Below are positions 1-8,172 of a stretch of 64,000 nucleotides of DNA, in pieces. A program made the translations under genes and the position numbers. The DNA is from Sulfurimonas sp. (GTDB taxonomy: Bacteria > Campylobacterota > Campylobacteria > Campylobacterales > Sulfurimonadaceae), in assembly GCF_029027405.1 (NCBI RefSeq), contig NZ_CP093396.1:2367497-2431496 (forward strand). The letters run 5' to 3'. The number at the start of each line of letters is the position of its first letter. Position 1 is the first letter of the stretch. The notes below the pieces were generated by a model. It was not told the DNA's origin. It saw only the letters and a list, made by a program, of their open reading frames with translations, and made no database searches.

Positions 1-1
1 C

Positions 2-868
2 TATCTCTGCCATAATTTTATCTTTTGCAACATTAGTTTTTAAAGTTTCATTTGTTAATGTATTTAAAATAAAATTTTTACCATCATTTTTAAGTTCTTC
101 ACCCATATAAAAAGTAAAAGCATGAACATTAGAGTCATATCTAAAATCAATATGAATCCAGCCATCAAATGTGCCTGTTGGGACTTGAAAATCATAAGTA
201 TGCATTGGTGATTCAAACGGAGGAATTGTTGAATCTCCTAAAGGAACCCATTTCGTGATTCTTACAGGATTAGTTGTAAAATCATCATACAAACCAATAT
301 GTCCCACAAGATCATTATGCCAAGATATACGAGGTGTTCCAGCTTTTATGAGTTCATGTCCTGGTGAAGCAATACTTATAGCCTCAAAATAATCCTGCAT
401 CCAATCATCTATCTTCCTATAAGCTTCATAAGTAAATAAGTTACCTTGAGAATGAGCCACAACTAAGACCTTATGTCCATCTGCTATACTTTTATTATAA
501 GCAGTTATTTGTATGTTTAAATCTCTTGTATGTGCATCTTGTAAAAATTCTGGTAAATAGTCATTTAGATCAAAAGATGTCTCTTTTTTAAGTTTTTGTA
601 GTATAGTTTCATATACGTCAGCTATGAATCCATGAGTGGAGTTATAAGCTTTAGCTACTTTTCCAATACTTTTGTCCATTTCAATAGATTTACCATTATA
701 AAATTCTATTTTAATTGATTTTTCTAACAATAATGCATTTGCTGTAGCATTTCCATCATCAGTTAATATTCCATTTGCAAAATAAACATCTGTTTTTCTT
801 TCATCTATTTCAGCAAAACTACTTAAAGGGTAAGCTACGCATAAAAATATAATTAATAATAATTTCAT
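2..868 (-). CDS. Secreted lipase/esterase-like alpha/beta hydrolase (partial, runs off window start)
   Basis: The reading frame opens at an ATG at 868 and stays open to base 2, so the C-terminus lies outside the window. The first 19 residues form a signal peptide (MKLLLIIFLCVAYPLSSFA). Around residues 138-143 is the sequence VVAHSQGN, which fits the nucleophile elbow of lipase-like alpha/beta hydrolases, with Ser as the likely nucleophile. Two upstream residues pairs such as YFANGI near the N-terminus also resemble secreted lipase-like proteins. The start lies 6 nt after the stop of the Ig-like gene upstream, so the two are probably one operon encoding exported proteins. The substrate cannot be told from sequence. 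A lipase or esterase fold is fairly likely; the exact activity is inference. Confidence 0.65.
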   Translation of the reverse strand, partial: MKLLLIIFLCVAYPLSSFAEIDERKTDVYFANGILTDDGNATANALLLEKSIKIEFYNGKSIEMDKSIGKVAKAYNSTHGFIADVYETILQKLKKETSFDLNDYLPEFLQDAHTRDLNIQITAYNKSIADGHKVLVVAHSQGNLFTYEAYRKIDDWMQDYFEAISIASPGHELIKAGTPRISWHNDLVGHIGLYDDFTTNPVRITKWVPLGDSTIPPFESPMHTYDFQVPTGTFDGWIHIDFRYDSNVHAFTFYMGEELKNDGKNFILNTLTNETLKTNVAKDKIMAEI

Positions 869-874
869 TTTTAA

Positions 875-2083
875 CTACTTATCATATTTTGAAGTATTAA
901 AATCACAAAATGATTTTCTTTCTTGTGCTTTAGGCAGAGGATAACTACCACCACTCAACAAAGTATCATATTCCCAATAAACTGCATTACGCTCTTTAGT
1001 ATTAAAATATTTACTTTTTACAGGTGCATCTATTCTTTCATCGACCAATAAAGGATCCCCAAACTCTTCTGAATCATTTTGGTAATACCAAGCACAATAT
1101 AAAGGGGCATTTACTACGGTTTCATGAATTTCAACAGCCCTCTCAGGAGTCTCTAAAACTTGTTTATAAGCCCTCCCAGCCTGCATAGCAATATCTATAT
1201 AAATAGGATGTTTATCTTTATAAGTTTTATATATCCACCTCTCCACATCATCCCTAACCCCATTGTTATTGCTATCAATTCCAAGCAGTGTAGAGTTGTT
1301 TAAAGTTTCATCTGGTTCAGGAGGAAGTATATAACCGTTTATATCTTTATATACTGTTATTCTTAGTTTATTTGATGTAGTGTTATCTATTTTAGCTTGA
1401 ATTGTTGTAGTTCCTTCTTTTAAAGTTTCTAGGGTAGTATTGTTTATAGTTACTATTGAGTTATCTTGTATAATCCATTGTATGTTTTTAGTTATATATT
1501 TTATGGTATCGTCTGAGTAAGCTGCTTGAATAATTAAAGCTGCTTGAGTGTTTTCTTTTAACTCTGTTTCTATTGTTTCTAAGCTTATGAATTTTATGAA
1601 TACAATATTATCATTTACACTAAAAGAGTAGTTTATACTTGTTGTTATTATGTCATTGTTTCCAAAGAAGAAATTATATAGTTTACATTTTTTTACATCA
1701 CGATTGAAGAAAGAACATATTTTCAAGATAAATTTTTGAAACCAATTGTTTAGTTTGATTGGTTTTGGGTTCTTTAGTTTTAAACTCTTTACATGTAAAG
1801 AGTATATTCCTGTTTTTAGGTTTTCATTTGGAGTGAAGAGTAAGGTGTTTTTATCTTTAATACTTAGTTTTCCTTTTAGGTTTTTATTACCTGTTGTTAG
1901 TTTTATTGTATTTTCATTTGTACTTGAAATAATTATTGGGTTATTAAATGTTATTTGTATTTGTACATCACTTTTTACATTAGTTGCATCTTTTTGAGGG
2001 ATTAGTAGTGTTGTATGGTTGTTTGCATTTAAAGTTAATGAGAGCATACATAGAAACATAAGTTTTGTGATTATATTTAACAT
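875..2083 (-). CDS. Secreted Ig-like domain protein, copy 1
   Basis: This 402-residue protein starts with a signal peptide of about 19 residues. Residues ~25-105 resemble a bacterial Ig-like (SbsA/Big_5-type) domain with the typical phrases of 'NVKSDVQIQITFNNPI' and 'TGIYSLHVKSLKL'. Residues ~160-245 resemble a second Ig-like (Big_2-type) domain ending in TVYKD. After that comes IDSNNNGVRDDVER, a Dx[DN]xNG-type loop like those that bind calcium. The first ~290 residues are nearly the same as those of the protein at 4239-5450, but the last ~110 residues differ. That suggests a constant exported scaffold with an exchangeable end. It is followed 6 nt later by a secreted lipase-like gene. Function is unknown; cell-surface or periplasmic location is inferred from the signal peptide. 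Confidence 0.7.
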   Translation of the reverse strand: MLNIITKLMFLCMLSLTLNANNHTTLLIPQKDATNVKSDVQIQITFNNPIIISSTNENTIKLTTGNKNLKGKLSIKDKNTLLFTPNENLKTGIYSLHVKSLKLKNPKPIKLNNWFQKFILKICSFFNRDVKKCKLYNFFFGNNDIITTSINYSFSVNDNIVFIKFISLETIETELKENTQAALIIQAAYSDDTIKYITKNIQWIIQDNSIVTINNTTLETLKEGTTTIQAKIDNTTSNKLRITVYKDINGYILPPEPDETLNNSTLLGIDSNNNGVRDDVERWIYKTYKDKHPIYIDIAMQAGRAYKQVLETPERAVEIHETVVNAPLYCAWYYQNDSEEFGDPLLVDERIDAPVKSKYFNTKERNAVYWEYDTLLSGGSYPLPKAQERKSFCDFNTSKYDK

Positions 2084-2155
2084 TTTTATAGCCTTTTTAT
2101 TATAATAAATTAATTTTATCTTTTATGTTATTAAATATTACTTAAAATATATAGC
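2084..2155 (-). promoter_or_regulatory. Promoter region of Ig-like copy 1, duplicated at 5451-5522
   Basis: A TATAAT box lies at 2104-2099 on the minus strand, 15 nt before the ATG, with AAAAAGG as a possible ribosome site. The same ~72 bases, with a few changes, lie upstream of the second Ig-like gene, so promoter and gene were duplicated together. Confidence 0.45.
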
Positions 2156-2176
2156 TCCTATTATTCGTCCTACTGA

Positions 2177-2809
2177 TTATATTTTTAACTTATTTATCTC
2201 AATTTGAAAAAAATCTCTGATTTCTTCTTTACTTATTGTCTTTATGGGGTTAAGGTAGTCTATGTTGTCATCTTCTATATCATCTATATACAACAAAGAG
2301 ACCATAAAAAGTTTAAAAGTTAATCCATCTAAAATCTGCAAACTATCTTTAAAAATATTTTCAATACCTATTTGTTTTACTAAAAAATATAAATCATAAT
2401 AATCTCTATATTTAGCCCTTAAAAAAATAACATTTACTTTCATTGCAGAAATAGATTTTAGTGAGGCTAAGTTAAGTATTTCTATTTTTTCAGGTTTTAA
2501 GAATTTCCATTTTGCATTAAAGAAGGTAACCTTTACTCCATTTAGCAACAAATCAATTTGTTCATTTGTTTGATTTAATATTTCACTATTTTTAAAGTTT
2601 TCTAAGTATCTGAAAATCTCTTGTTTATTAAAGTCATCTTCATAAGTAAAAAAATCTAAATCTTCACTTTTTCTATGACATATATGCAAAGCCAATGCTG
2701 ATCCACCGACAAGTACATATTTGTTTAAAAATGGACAATCTTTATATAGCTTTTCTAAAAGGTCTTGTGTTTTAGGAAGCAAGTAGTTTAAGTTTTTCAA
2801 ATCTTGCAT
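2177..2809 (-). CDS. AbiEii/AbiGii-like nucleotidyltransferase
   Basis: The 210-residue product has YVLVGGSALALHICHRKSED followed by LDFFTY near residues 32-56. This is the GG(T/S)xLAL...R.S.DLDF pattern of the AbiEii family of nucleotidyltransferase-like toxins (DUF1814). In known type IV toxin-antitoxin systems such proteins act with an AbiEi antitoxin, but no AbiEi-like gene is visible here. Instead the gene overlaps the 3' end of a RAYT transposase gene by 38 bases. It may travel with that element or have been captured by it. Fold assignment is fairly safe; toxin activity is inference. Confidence 0.7.
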   Translation of the reverse strand: MQDLKNLNYLLPKTQDLLEKLYKDCPFLNKYVLVGGSALALHICHRKSEDLDFFTYEDDFNKQEIFRYLENFKNSEILNQTNEQIDLLLNGVKVTFFNAKWKFLKPEKIEILNLASLKSISAMKVNVIFLRAKYRDYYDLYFLVKQIGIENIFKDSLQILDGLTFKLFMVSLLYIDDIEDDNIDYLNPIKTISKEEIRDFFQIEINKLKI

Positions 2810-3815
2810 TTTTCATCTCCTTAAAATAGTTACTTTCTACATTCATATTGAAAAAAACTCTAGCTAGCATTAGATTTGTTTTTATAAACTGTTGATCACG
2901 CATAACTTTCTTTTCCCAAATCTTTTTTATAGCTCTTATTCCAAAAAGCTTCATTCCTAAAACTATATCGTAAAAATCTCCATATTTTAAAAGATATTCT
3001 ACAAACAGGCTCTCCCCTGCTTTGGCATATGTTATCTCTTTGCTATAACTCCAAAAAATACCTTTTTCTTGTAGCTTATCAAATAGTTTAACTTTTTGTC
3101 TGTAATTTTTATATATTTTAGAGATAGAAACTACCGAGAGATGCAAGTGTTTTGCTATTTGAGTTTGCAAGTAGCCGTCTTTGATAGCCATTGCGATTGC
3201 TACTTCTTTAGTGAAATTTTCAAAATAATTATTGAGGTCTTTTTTAACTACAAGTACTAACTTTTTATCTTTTTTTTCAAACTTAGCTGTAAAAATATCA
3301 TTTATGTTTTTCAACTCTTTTTCGTTTGGTTCTTTAATTAAATCAATGTTATCCATAAGTTCAAAATCCAAACACTCAATAGTAACTTTCTTGCTACTCA
3401 TAGACCATGTAAATTGACCTATGCTTTGTGTTAAATTTGCTTTTATTGGATTGTACTCTATATATTTAATTAGGCTTGTTAAGTAGTTTTCATCGTAAAC
3501 AAAAAAAGATTTAAAACGTCCTTGCCATAGAGGTCCTACTCTTTTGTATTTGTTGTTAAAGTATATGCTATATCTAGAGTTTATCTGTCGCATAATCAAC
3601 GATAAGTTTTTTTCTTGAGTTTGAAGTAAAAGATGATAATGATTCTTCATCAAACAAAAAGAGTGAATTACAAAATTGTAAATCTCACTGCTTTCTTCAA
3701 GAATCTCAAAAAACTTTTCATAATCTTCATCATTTACAAAAATATCTCGTCTCTCAACTCCACGATTAATAATATGATAAAAACCTATCTCTTCAACTCT
3801 AAGCTGTCTTGGCAT
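2772..3815 (-). CDS. REP-associated tyrosine transposase (RAYT, Y1_Tnp/IS200-like)
   Basis: The 347-residue protein begins MPRQLRVEEIGFYHIINRGVE, the usual opening of RAYT proteins. The HUH-type metal-binding pair is visible as NHYHLLLQ near residues 58-65. The Y1_Tnp domain spans about residues 5-130 and includes RYSIYFNNKYKRVGPLWQGRF, typical of the family. A helix-turn-helix-like region (about residues 210-240, HLHLSVVSISKIYKNY) follows, as in longer RAYTs. These enzymes make single-strand nicks at REP-like hairpins and are often domesticated. The 3' end overlaps the nucleotidyltransferase gene. The start lies inside an inverted repeat (see 3814-3874). Confidence 0.85.
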   Translation of the reverse strand: MPRQLRVEEIGFYHIINRGVERRDIFVNDEDYEKFFEILEESSEIYNFVIHSFCLMKNHYHLLLQTQEKNLSLIMRQINSRYSIYFNNKYKRVGPLWQGRFKSFFVYDENYLTSLIKYIEYNPIKANLTQSIGQFTWSMSSKKVTIECLDFELMDNIDLIKEPNEKELKNINDIFTAKFEKKDKKLVLVVKKDLNNYFENFTKEVAIAMAIKDGYLQTQIAKHLHLSVVSISKIYKNYRQKVKLFDKLQEKGIFWSYSKEITYAKAGESLFVEYLLKYGDFYDIVLGMKLFGIRAIKKIWEKKVMRDQQFIKTNLMLARVFFNMNVESNYFKEMKNARFEKLKLLAS

Positions 3816-3874
3816 TTACTTTTATCCTTACATGTAAAGTTAGTGATTATAACATATTTTGGTTAAAAGTAAAT
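3814..3874. repeat. Inverted repeat around the RAYT start and promoter
   Basis: Perfect 11-bp arms (atttacttttA at 3814-3824 and taaaagtaaat at 3864-3874) flank a 39-bp spacer. A minus-strand TATAAT at 3851-3846 lies in the spacer, so transcripts from this promoter contain only one arm. A read-through transcript from upstream would contain both arms and could hide the RAYT start codon. Next to it, tacctgaccctgc (3873-3886) resembles the termini often found beside RAYT genes. Confidence 0.5.
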
Positions 3875-3889
3875 ACCTGACCCTGCTAA

Positions 3890-4114
3890 TTTTATGAAGA
3901 GGCGAGAGCTATCTCGTTTAGAGCTTCTTTGATTCCTCAGATAAACTCCTTTTTAGCTGTTGGTTTAGTCTCTTTACCTGGTATGATGACAGGACAAATA
4001 CTAGTAGGAATTGATCCCATTGTTGCAGTTCGTTACCAAATTATGGTCATGTTTATGGTTCTTGGAAGCTCTGGCATTAGTACCATACTCTACCTTTTAC
4101 AAAAAAAAGACTAG
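3890..4114 (+). pseudogene. fetB: 3' remnant of fetB (UPF0014 iron-export permease)
   Basis: About 74 codons are open up to a stop at 4112-4114. They encode IPQINSFLAVGLVSLPGMM and then TGQILVGIDPIVAVRYQIMV, which is the conserved C-terminal signature of FetB/YbbM-family membrane permeases. Full-length members have roughly 250 residues, so about 70% of the gene is missing. The frame is lost at 3887-3889 (TAA), immediately beside the RAYT-end sequence, which suggests that arrival of the mobile segment removed the 5' part. No partner ATPase gene (fetA) is nearby. It is not expected to work. Confidence 0.8.
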
Positions 4115-4242
4115 GCTTCAATTACAAACTGTATCTTTAAGCCCAAGTCCATTTCTGAGTGATTTTTGCCATTTATTCCTAACAACCCATTAAAATTTGA
4201 AGTAAATAAAAATGTTAGAAGAAGAATTATAAGCTTTTTCAT
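4111..4242 (-). CDS. Small exported peptide, probably a truncated gene
   Basis: A 43-codon frame starts at an ATG that overlaps the stop of Ig-like copy 2 (ATGA, 4242-4239), a layout typical of translational coupling. The N-terminus MKKLIILLLTFLFTSNFNG looks like a signal peptide. It ends in a TAG that overlaps the stop of the fetB remnant on the other strand. In the first Ig-like operon the same slot holds a secreted lipase-like gene with a similar signal peptide, so this is plausibly the 5' stub of a comparable gene cut by the same rearrangement. Nothing can be said of any activity. Confidence 0.4.
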   Translation of the reverse strand: MKKLIILLLTFLFTSNFNGLLGINGKNHSEMDLGLKIQFVIEA

Positions 4243-5450
4243 TTCCCAATCTCCAACGTCTCTTCTACGTTAAAATCACAATTTTCTTCTTTTAAATCTT
4301 TATCATGTATTGGTATTTCATATACTCCACCACTCATAGCTTCATTAAACTTTATATATGCTCTTATTCTCTCTTTAGTGTTCATGTAGGCATTGTTCAT
4401 AAACTTAACACCTTCAAGCCTAGGTATCTTTATCTTTTTAAGTCTTCTTAAATATCCTGAGCATGAACTTTCATTCCATGCATCTTTTTGCTCTTCTCCT
4501 GATTCTGCGACACCTACAGGATTATCCAAAATTTTTGTATACGATTTCGCACTCTGCATCATAAAGGCTTGTATAACAGGTTTCTTATACTTAAAGTAAA
4601 TCTTTCTCTCCACATCATCCCTAACCCCATTGTTATTGCTGTCTATTCCAAGCAGTGTAGAGTTGTTTAAAGTTTCATCTGGTTTAGGAGGAAGTTTATA
4701 TCCGTTTATCTCTTTATATACTGTTATTTTTAGTTTATTTGATGTAGTGTTATCTAATTTTGCTTGAATTGTTGTAGTTCCTTCTTTTAAAGTTTCTAGG
4801 GTAGTATTGTTTATAGTTACTATTGAGTTATCTTGTATAATCCATTGTATGTTTTTAGTTATATATTTTATGGTATTGTCTGAGTAAGCTGCTTGAATAA
4901 TTAAAGCTGCTTGAGTATTTTCTTTTAACTCTGTTTGTATTGTTTCTAAGCTTAGGGTTTTTATGAATACAATATTATCATTTACACTAAAAGAGTAGTT
5001 TATACTTGTTGTTATTATGTCATTGTTTCCAAAGAAGAAATTATATAGTTTACATTTTTTTACATCACTATAGAAGAAAGAACATATTTTCAAGATAATC
5101 TTTTGAAACCAAGTTTTTGGTTTAATTGGTTCTGGGTTTATTAGTTTTAAACTCTTTACATGTAAAGAGTATATTCCTGATTTTAAGTTCTCATTTGGAA
5201 TGAAGACTAAAGTGTTTTTATCTTTAATACTAATTACACCATCTATATTTTTATTATCAGTTTCTAGTTGAACTGTATTTGATGTTAAAGATGAAGAGAC
5301 TATTGGGTTAGTAAATGTTATTTGTATTTGTGCATTACTTTTTACATTAGTTGCATCTTTTTTAGGGACTAGTGATGTTGTATGGTTGTTTGCATTTAAA
5401 CTCAATGATAGTACACACAGAAATATAAATTTAGTAAGTATATTTAACAT
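4239..5450 (-). CDS. Secreted Ig-like domain protein, copy 2
   Basis: This 403-residue paralogue of the 875-2083 product has the same signal peptide type, the same two Ig-like regions (residues ~25-105 and ~160-245) and the same DSNNNGVRDDVER loop near residue 280. Beyond that loop the two proteins no longer match: this one ends in a tail with the pair C-SGYLRR and ENCDFNVEE, the other ends in NPLYCAWYY-like and FCDFNTSKYDK stretches. Both tails keep a final CDFN motif. The downstream partner gene is only a 43-codon stub here. Likely exported; role unknown. Confidence 0.7.
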   Translation of the reverse strand: MLNILTKFIFLCVLSLSLNANNHTTSLVPKKDATNVKSNAQIQITFTNPIVSSSLTSNTVQLETDNKNIDGVISIKDKNTLVFIPNENLKSGIYSLHVKSLKLINPEPIKPKTWFQKIILKICSFFYSDVKKCKLYNFFFGNNDIITTSINYSFSVNDNIVFIKTLSLETIQTELKENTQAALIIQAAYSDNTIKYITKNIQWIIQDNSIVTINNTTLETLKEGTTTIQAKLDNTTSNKLKITVYKEINGYKLPPKPDETLNNSTLLGIDSNNNGVRDDVERKIYFKYKKPVIQAFMMQSAKSYTKILDNPVGVAESGEEQKDAWNESSCSGYLRRLKKIKIPRLEGVKFMNNAYMNTKERIRAYIKFNEAMSGGVYEIPIHDKDLKEENCDFNVEETLEIGK

Positions 5451-5623
5451 TTCTTATAGCCTTTTTATTATAATTGATTGATTTTATCTTTTATGTTATT
5501 AAATATTATTTAAAATCACATAGCTTCTATTAAGTAATGGAGCAATTCTATCTTAGCTTAGAAACATTACTTTGCGAAGTAGGATATATTTCTCAAATGC
5601 CAAATAGACTTGCATCTATAAAA
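5451..5623. promoter_or_regulatory. Intergenic region with duplicated promoter of Ig-like copy 2
   Basis: Bases 5451-5522 repeat the 2084-2155 promoter segment of copy 1. The remaining ~100 bases separate it from the end of feoB and show no gene and no convincing terminator. Confidence 0.4.
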
Positions 5624-7762
5624 TCAAGTAAGTACCAATGCTATATGATATGCCAAGAATCCTAATCCATACGCTATTAAAGAAGTAAATACAAAAAGGT
5701 ATATAAAATACTTAATGCCCCCAGCTTCACGAGTAAAAACAATAGAAGCGGCTAAACAAGGAAGATAAATCATAATCACTACTATAAAAGCAATAGCAGA
5801 TGCAAAAGGTATATTTTTACTGATTGCATCTATAAGTGAGTTACTCTCCTCATCTACTTCATTACCAACTGCATACAAAACTCCAAGAGTAGATACAACA
5901 ACTTCTTTAGCAGCAAGACCTGTTTGAAGAGCAACACTCATTTTCCAGTCAAATCCTAAAGGAGCAAATATTGGTTCTGAAAATTTACCAATACTTCCTA
6001 AATAACTTTGCTCTAAATTAGCTGAAGCTAATTCATTCGATAACTCTATCTTTGCATCTTCACTTTTTGCCATTTCAATCTTAGATGCAAATTCTTTTTC
6101 AAGAGCTAAATTATTTGGATAATTACTTAAAAACCAGATAAGCATAGATGCTGCCGCAATGAAAGTACCAGCTTTTTTTAGATACATCATTGTTTTTGTT
6201 AAAACTGTATGCCAGATTAGTTTTACAGATGGAAATCTGTATTTTGGCATCTCCATAACAAATGGTTCATCTGCTCCTTGAAATGCTGTCATTTTAAGAA
6301 CTTTAGCAGCTACTAGACCAATCATTACACCGCTAATATAAATTATAAATAAAATATTACCTGCCATTTCAGGAGAAAAAAATGCACCGGCAAACAGTAC
6401 ATATACAGGAAGTCTAGCACCACAGCTCATAAAACCTATGACAAAAAGGGTTAAAAGTCTATCTCTATCATTTTTTAATATTCTAGCACTCATATACGCA
6501 GGGATAGAACAGCCAAAACCAGTTACTAATGGTATAAAAGACTGACCATGCATACCAAACTTATGAAAAAATCCATCTAATAAAAAAGCAACCCTTGACA
6601 TATAACCTGTACTTTCTAAAAGTGCAATACCTATAAATAAAATCACAATATTTGGTACAAATAAAATAACTGCCCCAACTCCTGCAATGATTCCATCTAC
6701 TATAAGAGAGCGAACTTCCTCATTTTGAATTGTCGAACCTACCGTATCTCCAAGCCAACCGAAAAATGCATCTATCCAATCCATAGGAATAGAACCTATT
6801 TCAAATGTTAATTGAAAAAGTCCCCACATAAAAAATAAGAATATTGGGATACCTAAGATTGGATGAATAAAAACAGCATCTATCTTTTCAGTTAGTGTCT
6901 TTTTTTCTTCAAAAGCATCTTGAGCTACAACCTCAGCAATAATTCCTCGATTAAAAGATGCATACTCTCCAGCAAAAGCCTCTTTTATATCATCTGTATC
7001 ATGATGAAGTTCTATATGTTTAGATGCATCTACTAATATTGGTTGGAGTTCCGTCCAAATAGGCTCAGCATGTAAAAGTTCATAAGTTCTTTTATTATTT
7101 TTAAGTAGGTTAATTGAAACATTTCTATAAGAATTTACTGCTTTGTATTTATGTTTTGTTAAATAATCAACAATATTTACTATCTCTTCTTCAACTGCTT
7201 CGCTGAAGATTAATTTTGAGTTTTGGCTTGACGCTTTTCTAACGGATACAACAGCATCTAGGAGTTCTTCTATGCCCTCTTTTGTAACGGCAGAAACTTT
7301 AACACAAGGGATACCAAGAAGTTCTGACATATATGAAGCATCTATGTCAATTCCTTCTTTTTGAGCTTCATCACTCATATTTAATGCAATTACAATATCT
7401 TTGCTCATACTCATAAGTTCAGAAGTAAGTTGAAGATTTTTCTCTAAGTTTGTAGAGTCCATTACATTGATGATGAGATCATAACCTTTAGCACAAAGAT
7501 ACTCATGAGTAACTCTTTCTTCGATTGTATAATCTGTAAAAGCATAAGTTCCAGGTAAATCGACAACTGTAAAATGATACTCTTTATAATCAAATAAAAC
7601 TTCTGTTTTATCAACAGTAACACCAGAAAAATTTCCAACATGAAGATGCGCGTTTGACACAGAGTTAATAAGCATACTTTTGCCAACATTTGGCTGACCA
7701 ACAAGAGCTATTTTTATATGATTAGCTATAACAGGACAAGCTTTTTCTTCTTCTATTTTCAT
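5624..7762 (-). CDS. feoB: Ferrous iron transport protein B
   Basis: FeoB is the inner-membrane Fe(II) transporter with an N-terminal G domain. In this 712-residue protein the P-loop GQPNVGKS is at residues 22-29, the G3 motif DLPGTYAF near 68 and the G4 motif NMSD near 128. A helical spacer follows, then two Gate-type membrane regions, with SRVAFLLDGFFHKFGMHGQS and PLVTGFGCSIPAYMSAR as recognisable FeoB signatures in the first. Length is typical. The start overlaps the stop of feoA by 4 nt. Two Fur-box-like palindromes upstream of feoA suggest iron-dependent repression of both genes. Confidence 0.95.
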   Translation of the reverse strand: MKIEEEKACPVIANHIKIALVGQPNVGKSMLINSVSNAHLHVGNFSGVTVDKTEVLFDYKEYHFTVVDLPGTYAFTDYTIEERVTHEYLCAKGYDLIINVMDSTNLEKNLQLTSELMSMSKDIVIALNMSDEAQKEGIDIDASYMSELLGIPCVKVSAVTKEGIEELLDAVVSVRKASSQNSKLIFSEAVEEEIVNIVDYLTKHKYKAVNSYRNVSINLLKNNKRTYELLHAEPIWTELQPILVDASKHIELHHDTDDIKEAFAGEYASFNRGIIAEVVAQDAFEEKKTLTEKIDAVFIHPILGIPIFLFFMWGLFQLTFEIGSIPMDWIDAFFGWLGDTVGSTIQNEEVRSLIVDGIIAGVGAVILFVPNIVILFIGIALLESTGYMSRVAFLLDGFFHKFGMHGQSFIPLVTGFGCSIPAYMSARILKNDRDRLLTLFVIGFMSCGARLPVYVLFAGAFFSPEMAGNILFIIYISGVMIGLVAAKVLKMTAFQGADEPFVMEMPKYRFPSVKLIWHTVLTKTMMYLKKAGTFIAAASMLIWFLSNYPNNLALEKEFASKIEMAKSEDAKIELSNELASANLEQSYLGSIGKFSEPIFAPLGFDWKMSVALQTGLAAKEVVVSTLGVLYAVGNEVDEESNSLIDAISKNIPFASAIAFIVVIMIYLPCLAASIVFTREAGGIKYFIYLFVFTSLIAYGLGFLAYHIALVLT

Positions 7763-7986
7763 ATCTCTTCAACCTCTATAAGCTTGGCTTCTTGTGCACG
7801 AAGAGCTATTCGCATTTTTCCCACTTTTACCTCTATGGTACTTTTAGCAGGACCGTATTCTAAAACTTCTATGATAGTCTCTTTCATAATTCCAAAAGAT
7901 ATAAGTCTTTGTTTTAAATCTTTTGGAGCATTTAATTTCACAACTTTTACCTTGTGTGTTTTTTCGCATTCTTTTAATGTTCTCAC
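7759..7986 (-). CDS. feoA: Ferrous iron transport protein A
   Basis: A 75-residue SH3-like FeoA protein with the phrase VKLNAPKDLKQRLISFGIMK and a C-terminal VKVGKMRIALRAQEAKLIEV, both typical. It is thought to assist FeoB at the cytoplasmic face. The start codon is GTG at 7986, supported by AGGA six bases upstream. Its last four bases overlap the start of feoB. Confidence 0.92.
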   Translation of the reverse strand: MRTLKECEKTHKVKVVKLNAPKDLKQRLISFGIMKETIIEVLEYGPAKSTIEVKVGKMRIALRAQEAKLIEVEEI

Positions 7987-8053
7987 TTATTATCCTAACT
8001 CAAATTTCAATTCACTATCAATAGCATAAGTATTTTTACTTAAAGTATTAAAA

Positions 8054-8068
8054 TGATAACAACTATCA
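8054..8068. promoter_or_regulatory. Fur-box-like palindrome 1
   Basis: TGATAACAACTATCA has perfect 5-bp arms (TGATA/TATCA). It lies 68 nt upstream of the feoA start in the divergent feoA-pssA region. Match to Fur sites is by eye. Confidence 0.4.
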
Positions 8069-8088
8069 ACTTATAAAACTCTTAATAT

Positions 8089-8103
8089 TGATAATATTTA
8101 TCA
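8089..8103. promoter_or_regulatory. Fur-box-like palindrome 2
   Basis: TGATAATATTTATCA has the same TGATA/TATCA arms and lies 35 bp (just over three helical turns) from palindrome 1. It resembles the GATAAT-type Fur consensus. Confidence 0.45.
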
Positions 8104-8137
8104 TTTAATCTTTTATTTTTTTCTATCTTTGCTTTGA

Positions 8138-8143
8138 TATAAT
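8138..8143 (+). promoter_or_regulatory. -10 box of pssA
   Basis: TGATATAAT gives an extended -10 element. Transcription would start near 8150, downstream of the frame's first possible start at 8143, which supports the ATG at 8173 as the real start of pssA. Confidence 0.5.
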
Positions 8144-8172
8144 TGTACAATTTATTTAATCTAAGGTACTTT

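Noticed and set aside
1785..1802. Perfect 18-bp palindrome CTCTTTACATGTAAAGAG, repeated at 5152-5169 and in part near 3828-3837
   Set aside because: In both Ig-like genes it encodes YSLHVKS within the conserved domain, so coding constraint and duplication explain it. The short match near the RAYT start is likely chance.
8143..8172. A start for pssA at 8143, ten codons upstream of the chosen ATG
   Set aside because: It overlaps the -10 box at 8138-8143 and has no ribosome site, whereas 8173 has AAGG at proper distance.
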